A stretch of DNA of 64,000 bases from Adiantum capillus-veneris (Eukaryota > Streptophyta > Polypodiopsida > Polypodiales > Pteridaceae), in contig CM043952.1 of NCBI GenBank assembly GCA_014529385.2, positions 56,148,619 to 56,212,618 of the forward strand, written 5' to 3'. A model generated the notes under the pieces. The model was not told the origin of the DNA and did no database searches. It saw only the letters and a list, made by a program, of their open reading frames with translations. Below, in pieces: positions 56,201-64,000 of this stretch. The translations under genes and the position numbers were made by a program. Positions within the stretch are counted from its first letter, which is position 1. The number at the start of each line of letters is the position of its first letter.

Positions 56201-58502
56201 GCTCTCAGTTCAGCATAGAAGCAAGTATTTAATGCAGCTGGAAGAAGACAGGTTGATCAGCTCCTATATATCAGAAGTCATTCAGAGAAGAAGGAAAGCT
56301 TGGGTCAGTATGAATGTCAAGTTTAAGGTTTTCCAGGTAGGTGACTGGGTAATGCTTTACAACTCAAGGTTAGGTCCACATCCTGGGAAGCTCAATTTAA
56401 GGTACAAGGGGCCATATCAGATTATAATAGACCTAGGTCAAGGAACTTTTATTGTAGCAGATGTTTTTGGCACAAGGGTAGAGAAACCTGTTAATGGTTT
56501 CAGGTTAAAAAAATTTCAGGGCAAGCCACCCCATTTGGATTGGCTCAAACCTATTATACCAGAGGTTGCATTCTGTGGAATGGTGGAGTTCTCTTCAGGA
56601 ATGATGAACCAAGTCACTGATGATTTATCATCAGAGTGCATAGGCTTTGCATTCATGTCAGGGATCGGATTGTATTTCATCGGAGTTTGTTGGCTCGGAG
56701 TTTACAGGGTCGGAGTTCACCTGATCCGATTACTTAAACAATATTTAAATTTCAAATTTTGCGTCGAAAAGGGTGCAAAGTTCCTTCCACTTAACTCCAT
56801 CATACGAGTAAGGGACGACATCATTTCCTCACACACTTTTAGAGGCCTTGGCGCTTGTGCGATTCACGTAAGTAGCGCGCGCATGCATACTCCACGACTT
56901 GCTAAGCTTTCTCCTACTTCTGCTTCAGCTATGGCTAAGCCTAAACCTCTTTCTGTCATGAGACCGTCGCCAGAAGATGAGCAAGGAGAAGTTGGTAAGC
57001 TGCGCCCTCGCAGAAAAGGAGTAGTGCTCAGAGTTGATGTATCTGACCCAGAAGACGAGGTCGACGTGCTACCTGAGGAAGAATCAACACCAATGTCATC
57101 AAGCAAGATGTTGCAAAGCTTAATTGAGCCTTTCATTGATTTCAGGGTGGAAATTGACTGTCAGGCAAAACGGAATGAGAAGTGGTTGAAGGCAACAGGT
57201 TTATATGAATTTGCTACTCTACCCTGGGGCCAATGGAAAGGGAACATTTATGCAAAAACGCAAATGGAGCTGTTACGAAAATCCAAAGGTGCCATTTCTG
57301 AGAAGGTACATCTTAGTCTAGGTGTGGTAGCTCAGGTATTTCAGCTTCCCTTTACCTCTGTTACTGCAGTACCAAAATGTTCAGATGAAGATATGAAAAA
57401 AGAATTTGGACCAAGAGAAGGAGGTAGGCAGTACTTTATGTTGAAGAATGTAGAGTATTGGAGGAGAGAACAACTGAAATGGTTTTTGGAAAGAGTTTGT
57501 TTTCTAGCTAAATATGACTACATGTCTAAGGAAAATTGGGCACCACTGTATTTTGCTGAAAATGGGGGGAAGGTCAGTTGGGCACATTGGGTGTATGATA
57601 GGATTCATGCAGAAGTCTTTACCTCGGATAGAAGAAAGACCCACTTGAGTAGCAGGTTAGCAGCATTTCTGTCTACTTTGTTTGCTTTTGCTCAGAAAGT
57701 TGATGTAGGGGAGGTCACAGTTTCTCTCATTACTCCTATAAATGTGGTCAGTCCTGGGCCGGAACATGGGAGAATATCTGACAAAGCAAAGTTTAGTAAA
57801 AGCATGGATGAAAAGCTGAGGACCATACAGGATTTTATTGAAGCAGGATACACTGAGGATGAGGCCAAGATGGCATTGGCTAGTCATGAGCAAAAACTGC
57901 TTATGGGGAATTTGCTCAAGAGTTTGGATGTTGAGACACAAACTCCTAGTAGGGTTATAGGCAAAACTTTTAACATGCCCAAAAAGAGGAAGTTGGATAG
58001 TGCTTTGCAGGAGGTGGCCAAATCATTAGATTTCTCTCTAGCTGGTCCTAGTACTTCTACTAAATCTGATTTGCTTATTACTGATGTACCAATAGCTCTG
58101 AAGATGTTGCAGGAATTACAGGGATTTGTAAGGTATCAACAACACAATATGGAGGAACATTTACAAAATATAGCTGAATCTTGTCTATCTAAAGCAATGC
58201 TACACCAAAAGTCGGAGTTGGTGGAATCCTTGAAGCAGGAATTGGTAGAGCAGAAGGAGAAACATCAACAAGAGATGCAGGATCAGCTGCAACTACATCA
58301 ACAAGAGATAGCAAAGGTTAAGCTCTCCTTGGGAATGTTTCAAGAATGGACTAAGGAATTGGAAGGCAGAGTCAATTCTGAGCTGGATCAGGTGTCTAGC
58401 AGAAATACAGAGTTACAGGTGGAGAATGAAATGTTACAACAAAGGTTGAAACCTTTGGAAGCTCTGGAAAAGCAAGTATTAGCTCAAGAAGATATCAATT
58501 GA
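53256..58502 (+). CDS. pol: Gypsy-2 polyprotein: protease end, RT, RNase H, integrase and ORF3
   Basis: A 1,748-codon open frame. Residues 1-60 finish the protease (MLLGRPWFRLAK). RT follows, with VPKKNGKIRVCVDYRKLN and the catalytic FVDDFSVFG near residue 385; the usual M-P-F-G-L-x-N-A-P-x-F-Q-R reads MNFGLKNGTPSFNF, an unusual set of changes. RNase H starts near 525 (FVDASDIAIGAVL) and has VDHQALLYL. Integrase has GGHFSG and CVVCQQF near 745-785, then MDFVGP (about 809), SDRGTHF (871) and GQAES (906), a complete D-D-E. From about 1,120 a hydrophobic linker leads without a stop into ORF3: an acidic and basic N-terminus, a globular part (VEYWRREQLKWFLERVCFL), the nuclear-signal-like MPKKRKLD near 1,575 and a coiled-coil from about 1,630. 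Start shown is the first ATG after the TAA at 53226. Confidence 0.9.
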   Translation: MKEGDASYEMLLGRPWFRLAKVKQDWGENQVVLTKGKQIISIPMLGRKHIRGKERPLFAQSISLAEEVEDDEEEAFLQANPTVIPVFEVDIEGILQKDQETEELFDEPVMGQEIQGSDILKLMDQSLSTSVKEEVQQEERDARDMVEKIYNKQFGGSKRVQQDELKELNLGTEEEPRMVKVSIYVDGEFLQELWQLLLEYKDFFAWDYADVKGIDPLLHQHHINLREDAIPIVQQRYRMNPNFAQQVKQEIDKLLAVGFIKPIHEVTWLSPIIVVPKKNGKIRVCVDYRKLNAATITDPFPMPFCDAILDAVARKEMYSFLDGFSGYNQIQVAEEDQHKTAFITDWGAFAPTVMNFGLKNGTPSFNFTAYKTFEPYLQDFMRVFVDDFSVFGQRDLHLEHLKLCFERCRMFRLSLNPYKSVMAVRSSVLLGHVVSQEGMSIDVKKIEVIQSAQAPGNIKELNRFVGQVKWHNRYIKYLANVCMPLTHLTKKHVEFVWSEPQEKAFQILKKMLSVAPILQPPDWVLPFHVFVDASDIAIGAVLMQEKTQGWFRPVYYASRVLTSAEKNYAVTEREALGMAYALNKFRHYLLCNRVIFHVDHQALLYLIKKPLLTGRLARWMLLLQEFDFLIVHTPGKEHAIADYLSRIETGEQPTGISDQLPDADLFEVQSSISDSWYDQMLVFLTDGVMPTRFTIDQRRKFSLTSRPFLVIAGELYRKVIDQVIRRCVPDFEQSAVLQEAHYGAAGGHFSGDITGKKILQAGLWWPTVLKDAHTYAKSCVVCQQFGQPDSRDRMTDHPILPLEPFQKWGMDFVGPVKPTTSKGCKYILVATDYCTKWVEAVALKDNKAQSVAKFLYHNIMTSFGCPVELVSDRGTHFLNEVISELTKTHMIMHKKSTAYHPQANGQAESTNKTLIKILKKIVQENKRDWDVKLDSALWSFRTAFKVTTCMTPFRLVYGLEAVVPMEFVAPSLRITAEKMTPKLSVQHRSKYLMQLEEDRLISSYISEVIQRRRKAWVSMNVKFKVFQVGDWVMLYNSRLGPHPGKLNLRYKGPYQIIIDLGQGTFIVADVFGTRVEKPVNGFRLKKFQGKPPHLDWLKPIIPEVAFCGMVEFSSGMMNQVTDDLSSECIGFAFMSGIGLYFIGVCWLGVYRVGVHLIRLLKQYLNFKFCVEKGAKFLPLNSIIRVRDDIISSHTFRGLGACAIHVSSARMHTPRLAKLSPTSASAMAKPKPLSVMRPSPEDEQGEVGKLRPRRKGVVLRVDVSDPEDEVDVLPEEESTPMSSSKMLQSLIEPFIDFRVEIDCQAKRNEKWLKATGLYEFATLPWGQWKGNIYAKTQMELLRKSKGAISEKVHLSLGVVAQVFQLPFTSVTAVPKCSDEDMKKEFGPREGGRQYFMLKNVEYWRREQLKWFLERVCFLAKYDYMSKENWAPLYFAENGGKVSWAHWVYDRIHAEVFTSDRRKTHLSSRLAAFLSTLFAFAQKVDVGEVTVSLITPINVVSPGPEHGRISDKAKFSKSMDEKLRTIQDFIEAGYTEDEAKMALASHEQKLLMGNLLKSLDVETQTPSRVIGKTFNMPKKRKLDSALQEVAKSLDFSLAGPSTSTKSDLLITDVPIALKMLQELQGFVRYQQHNMEEHLQNIAESCLSKAMLHQKSELVESLKQELVEQKEKHQQEMQDQLQLHQQEIAKVKLSLGMFQEWTKELEGRVNSELDQVSSRNTELQVENEMLQQRLKPLEALEKQVLAQEDIN

Positions 58503-58926
58503 GAGAAAGGCTGACATCAGTTATCAAGTATCCCTATGAGGCTGTGAGATCAGGCTTCATCAGTTCTCATGAAGCTGCCTTATTAGAGACAGTAGAATCT
58601 CTGAAGAAAGAAAAAGATGTTTATCAGGAGCAGCTTCAGAGTTCAAGGATAAACAGTTGCAGGTGGATGAAGAATTCATGGTACAAGGTGGTTCTGCACT
58701 TAAAAAACTAGTGCATGTTCCTGTTCAAACACTGCAAGCTGCTGAGGAAATTCAGAAGTCAAGTGGAGAAGCTGTGCCAATGGAGGTTGAATATCAGAAG
58801 GAGATTACAGATGCTGCAAATATTGAAGTTCCAGAACTCAGTGCAACAAAGAATGAGGAGACTGTGGTAACTACAATACAAGAAGCTGATACTGAAACAG
58901 TTCTCAAAGATATGTTTGAAGTTTAG
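58503..58926 (+). pseudogene. Gypsy-2 ORF3 C-terminal part, out of frame
   Basis: Coiled-coil-like sequence continues beyond the stop at 58500-58502 in another frame (ETVESLKKEKDVYQEQLQ) and, after a further shift near 58640, as QVDEEFMVQGGSALKKL down to LKDMFEV and a TAG at 58924-58926. Two small indels therefore broke the end of ORF3. Confidence 0.65.
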
Positions 58927-59021
58927 GATGGTCAGGAATTCTTTTGTCTATCTCTTGCTGATCAAGGGATATGTGGATTCGAGTCAGATTTCAGAGAAAT
59001 CCACCACCGGGCTGTGCCATG

Positions 59022-59393
59022 TGTTGACAGGCATATCAAAGTACCAATTTAGTAGTTAGTCGGAAGTGCTTCATCGGATATAGTTAGTCGGATGTTGTTT
59101 AAATCGGATATTTAACAGTTATGATATATCAAGACTGAGGTTGTTATTACCAGTCTGTTTTGTATGATGGTTATAAGTCGGTTATGGGAGTTGTGATGGC
59201 GCAATTGTATTTAGAGATGTTGTAGCTCTTCTTGATCAATGAAGCACTCTTGTTATCTTAGTTATGAGTTATCAATTTCTTCTATCTCTTACCTTCAGTA
59301 TGATGTTAGTACTTCTGTGTATTATTTCCGAGTTATGAGATGTTGAAAGAATTGTGATGCACTATGCATTTGCTGTGTTGATGAACCACAACA
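59022..59393 (+). repeat. Gypsy-2 3' LTR
   Basis: 372 bp, same length as the left LTR, followed by target duplication CTTTG. Confidence 0.95.
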
Positions 59394-59398
59394 CTTTG

Positions 59399-60094
59399 TG
59401 GTTGACAACTACACTATCTAGTGTTTTTTGAACATCAGCAAAGCCCACTATGAGCTGCTCAATTCACACGTCACTCTTGCTAGCACTCTCACCCCTGTCA
59501 TGTAAACCCAGGCACTGTAGCACAAGAGCAAAGGTCAAGGACCTCCTTTCCAAATTCAAGTGAAATACCATGCATCCTAATGTTGGTGCACCATGTTTTT
59601 GCGATTGCTGTCCTGGTTGCGGTCCAATCAAGATGTTCACTTATGTGGCATGAAAACACAATTCTTTCCCAATCTTCTACGCATGGAATCCTCTTTCCAG
59701 TGCTATTGACAAGATACATATTACCTTCTTCATCGGTGACCATGTGTCTTTCCCATTTTCTCAAGTCCAAGAGGCCCTGTTTGTCCACTACTTTGAGAGA
59801 ATCTATGGTTGGTCCTTGCCCTTTTTGTATGGAAGCAATTATCAGGCTGCATGCTTGTCTATCAAAGGCAAAATACCGATTAAATGTAAATGCAAAAGCA
59901 TCTAGGTATGATTGTTGAGCCATTCCAAACAAATCTTGCATTAATTCGTGGCTATCACTAGAGTCTCTCCCATCCATCTCCTTATCAGAGGTGCTATAAA
60001 TTTGATACATATCAAGAGGGCCTTGTCGCCCAAGCATTTGGTTTGAAGAATCTATCCACTGTGGCTGTTGCTCAACGGGTGGGAGTTCATTCAA
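59399..60094 (-). pseudogene. MULE/FAR1-like N-terminal part, right of Gypsy-2
   Basis: The minus strand has a 198-codon frame from 60094 (MNELPPVEQQPQWIDSSNQM) to 59498, followed in another frame by IEQLIVGFADVQKTLDSVV. That segment is continuous across the Gypsy-2 target site with the zinc-binding region at 50611. A TGA sits just before IEQL. The long N-terminal peptide (for example YLDAFAFTFNRYFAFDRQ, EDWERIVFSCHISEHLD) is not recognised. Part of it may belong to a separate gene, but its position and strand fit the 5' end of the decayed transposase gene. Confidence 0.5.
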
Positions 60095-61125
60095 ATCCTA
60101 ACGACAAGCCATCCCTTCCATTGTCACCCTTATTCTCAGTCTTGCCCGGGTTTATAAAGACTTTTCCACATCTCCCCAACTATCCAATCATGAAGCCATG
60201 GCAAGAAGATCCTCTGCCCTACTGATAGCATCAAATTTCTCCTATTTTTGCATTGCAATACCCTAACTTGCCCGGGTTTACAATTGAAGAGCTCAACTAT
60301 GGGTGGCTGTGGAGAGATGTCAATTCTTCACGACGAATGTAGCTTGGCAATCCAGAGCAGGGACAGAGGCTTAGAAGTGGCGAGCTCTTTCAAAAGAGGA
60401 GAGGGAGAGGAGAGCTGCATCGACACAAGGCCATGGTGAGCTACAACATCACTTGCTCTACGTGCTTACGCTCGTGCCATTTGGAAGAGGGGGAGAGAAG
60501 GCTTGCAATGGCAGTCCCTCGACGCTCTTCCCTCGCACCCTTGCAGAGCATGCATGGAGAACCTTCGTAGTACCACGGTGTAACTACCTCTGCAGCCCCC
60601 AATCATGCGATTTTTGAAATCGCACGACGTGGCACTCAGCCCCATCATCATCCCCGCCCTGTCAACCCCACCTCGTCCATCGTAGTCTGTCTCATCACCC
60701 CGCCACGTCGGCACTCCGCAACCCTCGACGAGCTCGAGTTTATGTCTTGCAACGGACAACCTCGGGTGCGTCGCAATACGTCTCGCCACGTGTCCGACCG
60801 AGATGCCCTCGCTCCTTGCCCCACTCGCGCACCGTCGATGCCATCAAACGGGTCTATCACCATCCAAGGAAAATAGTCCTCAGCTGAAGGTTTACCTCCT
60901 GGTAGGATTCACAATTTCACTCTTGCAAAGGCCTTTTGGGTCAATTGTCAATCGGCATTAGTACGCCGCATTACTCGGAAAACGCTGGTACCTGGGAACA
61001 GGTGGCGACAACAACGCCCAAGAGATATTGAACAGACCACCTGGTCTAGTTCTTGCTCAGAAAACTCAATAATACACTATGGCGCAAGCTAAATAGCGTC
61101 GCAGAGAGATTCAAAAACTCCCTCG
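60095..61125. other. Anonymous sequence with inverted CTTGCCCGGGTTTA words and a GC-rich part
   Basis: CTTGCCCGGGTTTA occurs at 60144-60160 and 60267-60283. A perfect hairpin TGCGATTT-TTG-AAATCGCA is at 60606-60624. The stretch 60466-60863 is GC-rich and open on the minus strand in two frames, but nothing is recognised. Confidence 0.5.
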
Positions 61126-61152
61126 CCCCCCCCCCCCCCCCCTTCCCCCCGG

Positions 61153-61189
<37 letters not shown>

Positions 61190-61190
61190 T
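61126..61190. repeat. C run followed by (CT)n and (CA)n
   Basis: A run of about 20 C (61128-61147), then CT repeats and CA repeats to about 61189. Confidence 0.95.
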
Positions 61191-61590
61191 CACACACCCA
61201 CAGCGGCTTTGAAGGATTTGGACATATCTTTTGAAACACAGGAAGAGGGTCTTTAGCATGGATCTGCGTGAGTGTGCTGGTGGAAATGGTACGAAACGTT
61301 CGCCCGTTTATATGAAAGGCATCTCTTGCAGATGGAGGGCGGAATCCCTCAGAATCGCTTCTTCTCTCCTGGGTTCGAATCTGCATAGAATCTGTTAGGC
61401 GGGTAGTCTTCCCCCCCTTCCCCTGTATATAACCCTTCTCTTCCAAGAGGGTACCCCCTAGCTATGGATCTGTTGTCGGTGCCGAGACAGCGCGCGACGT
61501 AGTGTACATTGCTTTTCCGCACACGAGACGTATTTAAGCTTCAGCTCTCCGCTTTTTTGCCCGGAAGTGCCTACTCTCAGCTTTTTTTTC
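61191..61590. other. Anonymous sequence
   Basis: No gene, repeat end or known motif seen. Confidence 0.5.
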
Positions 61591-61591
61591 T

Positions 61592-61592
<1 letters not shown>

Positions 61593-61650
<58 letters not shown>
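61593..61650. repeat. (GA)n microsatellite
   Basis: About 58 bp of uninterrupted GA. Confidence 0.95.
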
Positions 61651-61653
<3 letters not shown>

Positions 61654-61773
61654 TCTCCCAATCGTATCCATGAGGATGGGCAAGACGGAAAGTTCATCAA
61701 AGATCGCACTGGTCCTGCTGCTGCTTTTCTTCTTCTCAGGTTTGTTTACCGTTGGTTATTCTTCTCTCTTTTA

Positions 61774-61826
<53 letters not shown>
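61774..61826. repeat. (CA)n microsatellite
   Basis: CA repeats with a short internal CGCGCG. Confidence 0.95.
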
Positions 61827-61828
<2 letters not shown>

Positions 61829-61869
61829 AGTTGCGACAAACACCTACAGAGCGAGCAAGAGAAATTTTT

Positions 61870-61870
<1 letters not shown>

Positions 61871-61943
<73 letters not shown>
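61871..61943. repeat. (GA)n microsatellite
   Basis: About 73 bp of uninterrupted GA, less than 50 bp after the CA tract. Confidence 0.95.
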
Positions 61944-61947
<4 letters not shown>

Positions 61948-62775
61948 TTGGTAGAAAAATTTGGCCCCTGGATGCTTCACCCTAGCCCGAGAGGCATAAC
62001 GAGTGTAAGAGATTCATTTAGTTGAATACATGAAACTAGAGGTCATATGTTCAATTCCTGGATGCTTCAACCAAGCGCTGGAGGCATGTAAAAGATTAGC
62101 TCAGAGTTTGCATGAAGGTAGCAATTGCATTCTGGATGGTGATGATGGGTCTAGAAATTAATGAGTGACAATGTGTGGTCTCAGGCTCAAGGTTAAGCCA
62201 TTTGAGTGGCAAGCCATGAATTCGGGAGCAGTTAGCCTTGTTAGTTAGAAAGGATTGTTAGTGACCAGGGATAGAATTATGTACTTTAACCATCTTTACT
62301 TCTCTAAATTGGGAGTATATGTTGACGTTGCCAATATCACAGAGTGCGCTGCAGAGTTGTTGATATGGGAGAGTGGGGTTGACTTCTTTCCCTTACCCAT
62401 CCATGGGCCTTGCTTGAATGTAAAGGTTCTTGACAGAGTAGGCTCAAAAACTCACATGTTAGAGCCGTTTGAATTTGTATTTTGTTGATGATTGAGTAGT
62501 CAAAAGGGATTAGATGGTAGGGACAATCCATATTGACAAGGATGTTTGAAGTTTAATTCTAACAGAGAGATAACTCTTAGTCCTTTGACCTTTCTCTATG
62601 TGGATGATAATATCAGTCGAGGCATTAATTGTACTGACTACATACTCTGTAGCAAAAACAAGGCTTGTAGAAGTTGAAGGTGCTTTGGCATTAGAAGTCG
62701 TCCTCTCACTTGAATGATGATGATCACTCGCACAAGTAGTGCAAAATTCATCCTCCTTTGGGTTTTGCGAGGCTT

Positions 62776-62778
<3 letters not shown>
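61944..62778. other. Anonymous sequence
   Basis: One plus-strand frame of 77 codons (62255-62488) has protein-like content but no recognised motif. No transposon ends were seen. Confidence 0.45.

Positions 62779-62838
<60 letters not shown>
62779..62838. repeat. (GA)n microsatellite
   Basis: About 60 bp of uninterrupted GA. Confidence 0.95.
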
Positions 62839-62840
<2 letters not shown>

Positions 62841-63305
62841 AAGTCTTACGGGGCACAACTCTACTATCACAAGAGTACAAGGCTTTGCACATTACAATGC
62901 CAAAATGGGGTTGCCCCCTCCTCCCTATCTAGGTGAGCACAAACGTGCCCGTCGCCCTCCCATAAATTTCCAGGACCCTAAAACTAGGAATAAATGGAAA
63001 ATAGGAGAATAAGTAGGGCGCCCAAAAGAAAGGCCACAAGTGGTTGGCCGAACTGAATTTGGACCATGCCCCCATATGCCTAGAATTTGGAAAAACCTCA
63101 CAAGGTCGGTATAGCCACAAAGAAGCCCTCACTCACAAGAACTAGATGGGAAAACCAAGGAGATGACCTTCAAAACTTTTAACACCCCCTCTCAAATCTT
63201 GGGTACACAATCAATAAGACCAGGGATGTGGGTTCTTGTAACGGGAGGGCACCGTGTGCCAATTGAAAAGAACAGTGCAACAGACTTTTAGCTCTTCAAA
63301 ATATT

Positions 63306-63306
<1 letters not shown>

Positions 63307-63369
<63 letters not shown>
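63307..63369. repeat. (GA)n microsatellite
   Basis: About 62 bp of uninterrupted GA, probably inside the LTR that ends at 63858. Confidence 0.95.
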
Positions 63370-63373
<4 letters not shown>

Positions 63374-63655
63374 TGAGCCTCCTGAGAACGGCCACGGGAG
63401 GGGACCCCCCACCTAGACACGCTAGCCTCACTCCACGCACTCGCGCATCGTGGGGACTCCACGCAAGGTTCCCCGGGGCACGCTATGACCCTCCGTGAGT
63501 GCGGCGGAGCCTGAGGCTACGTGGAGCTAGGGACCCGGAACGCAAGACCCGCGAAACGCAAACGGCCGTCGACCCATGGAACGCAACCACGCCCGAGCCG
63601 GCCCCGTCCGAGCCGGGCCCCCGTGAAGGCAACTCGACCCGAGCCGGTCCCGTCC

Positions 63656-63781
63656 GAGCCGGGCCCTCCTGAGCCGGTGCCGTCCGCGCCAGGACCCCTT
63701 GAAGCAACACCTCGACCCGAGCCGGGCCCTCCTGAGCCGGTGCCGTCCGCGCCAGGACCCCTTGAAGAAACACCCCGACCT
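63656..63781 (+). repeat. Two-unit 63-bp GC-rich tandem repeat
   Basis: Units begin GAGCCGGGCCCTCCTGAGCC at 63656 and 63719 and differ at very few positions. Partial related units flank them (63606-63655 and 63782-63810). Because 63 is a multiple of 3, the plus strand stays open (PEPVPSAPGPLE repeated), and so does the minus strand. Confidence 0.85.
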
Positions 63782-63860
63782 GAGTCGGTCCCGTCCGAGC
63801 CAGGCCCTTGAAGACAAAACGTCCCCTCCCCGACGCGCCCAGATTCTGGGGCGTCACACT

Positions 63861-63872
63861 TGGTATCAGAGC
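63861..63872 (+). other. Primer binding site (tRNA-iMet) of the right-edge element
   Basis: TGGTATCAGAGC after CACACT. It fixes the element as plus strand with its coding region beyond the window. Confidence 0.85.
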
Positions 63873-64000
63873 TCAGTAAAAGAGCTCCTGGAAAAGAGCT
63901 GCAGACCGACGTGCCCGACGCGCACGATCCTCACGACGACTCCAACCTCAATGGCCCGGGTCGTCAAAATCTTGGTACAAAGTGCTCCAGGAAAAGAGTT

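Larger units (their letters stand above)
50617..59393 (+). mobile_element. Gypsy-2, plus-strand Athila-like Gypsy with pol-ORF3 fusion
   Basis: 8,777 bp with 372-bp LTRs (50617-50988, 59022-59393) and target duplication CTTTG. One reading frame covers gag, protease, RT, RNase H, integrase and ORF3 from 51087 to 58502, broken only by three stop codons. The LTRs differ at about nine positions (2-3%). It is inserted in the MULE/FAR1-like pseudogene. Confidence 0.95.
63300..63858 (+). repeat. End of a 5' LTR of a plus-strand retroelement (start not placed)
   Basis: GGGGCGTCACA at 63848-63858 followed after two bases by the tRNA-iMet primer site is a typical LTR end. The LTR is GC-rich, with a GA tract and a 63-bp tandem repeat. 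Its TG start could not be found; 63300 is only a guess, and the internal region runs off the right edge. Confidence 0.6.

Noticed and set aside
56634-56770. Membrane-spanning env-like segment in Gypsy-2 ORF3
   Set aside because: The hydrophobic peptide is encoded by repeated TCGGAGTT words between integrase and ORF3, and looks like read-through of a spacer rather than a conserved membrane anchor.
60466-60863. GC-rich minus-strand frames as a host gene
   Set aside because: Two frames are open simultaneously because of base composition; there is no recognisable domain, intron signal or start context.

Overview
The window reads as intergenic DNA from a large, repeat-rich land-plant nuclear genome. 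Nearly everything that can be recognised is plant transposable elements: Ty3/Gypsy chromovirus, Athila/Tat-type Gypsy, Ty1/Copia, a LINE and a Mutator/FAR1-like transposase. LTR elements are primed from initiator tRNA-Met (TGGTATCAGAGC), and long GA/CT and CA/GT tracts recur. I see no intact host gene, no tRNA or rRNA gene and no CRISPR. The lineage within land plants cannot be fixed from this sequence alone.

Layout. 1-2371: 5' part of a minus-strand Copia element (decayed gag, long leader, primer site, LTR). 2372-4459: anonymous sequence with one coding-like fragment. 4479-15705: a minus-strand LINE remnant split by a young, nearly complete minus-strand chromovirus (4692-15351) with two 2,771-bp LTRs, a 5-bp target duplication, gag, protease and a 994-codon pol ending in a chromodomain. 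15706-16740: anonymous. 16741-39340: a three-level nest. An old minus-strand Gypsy (16741-17667 plus 37868-39340) is split in its integrase region by a 20.2-kb minus-strand element (17673-37862) that carries gag and protease but no visible RT or integrase. That element is split inside a gag zinc knuckle by a plus-strand Gypsy (22399-33461). 39400-40413: LTR-like sequence, a Copia 3' end and a long TC tract. 41693-47068: plus-strand Copia with both LTRs, its RNase H gene interrupted by a 218-bp MITE-like insertion. 47069-60094: a minisatellite and a decayed minus-strand MULE/FAR1-like transposase whose N-terminal part is split by a plus-strand Gypsy (50617-59393). 60095-63300: anonymous, microsatellite-rich. 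63300-64000: the end of an LTR and primer site of a further plus-strand element running off the window.

How the parts fit. Boundaries were set by matching LTR pairs plus identical 5-bp target duplications: GAAGT (chromovirus), AGCAC (20-kb element), ATGTG (nested Gypsy), GTATA (Copia) and CTTTG (second complete Gypsy). LTR divergence judged by eye gives an approximate order of insertion: chromovirus youngest (about 1%), second Gypsy (about 2-3%), Copia (about 3-4%), nested Gypsy and its 20-kb host (about 5% or more).

Most notable: the chromovirus LTR contains a 47-codon open frame with a splice donor that is in phase with an acceptor just before gag, so Gag may be made from a spliced mRNA whose start codon lies in the LTR. 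Two Gypsy elements also carry a long extra 3' coding region (ORF3) with nuclear-localisation and coiled-coil signatures, in one case in frame with pol.
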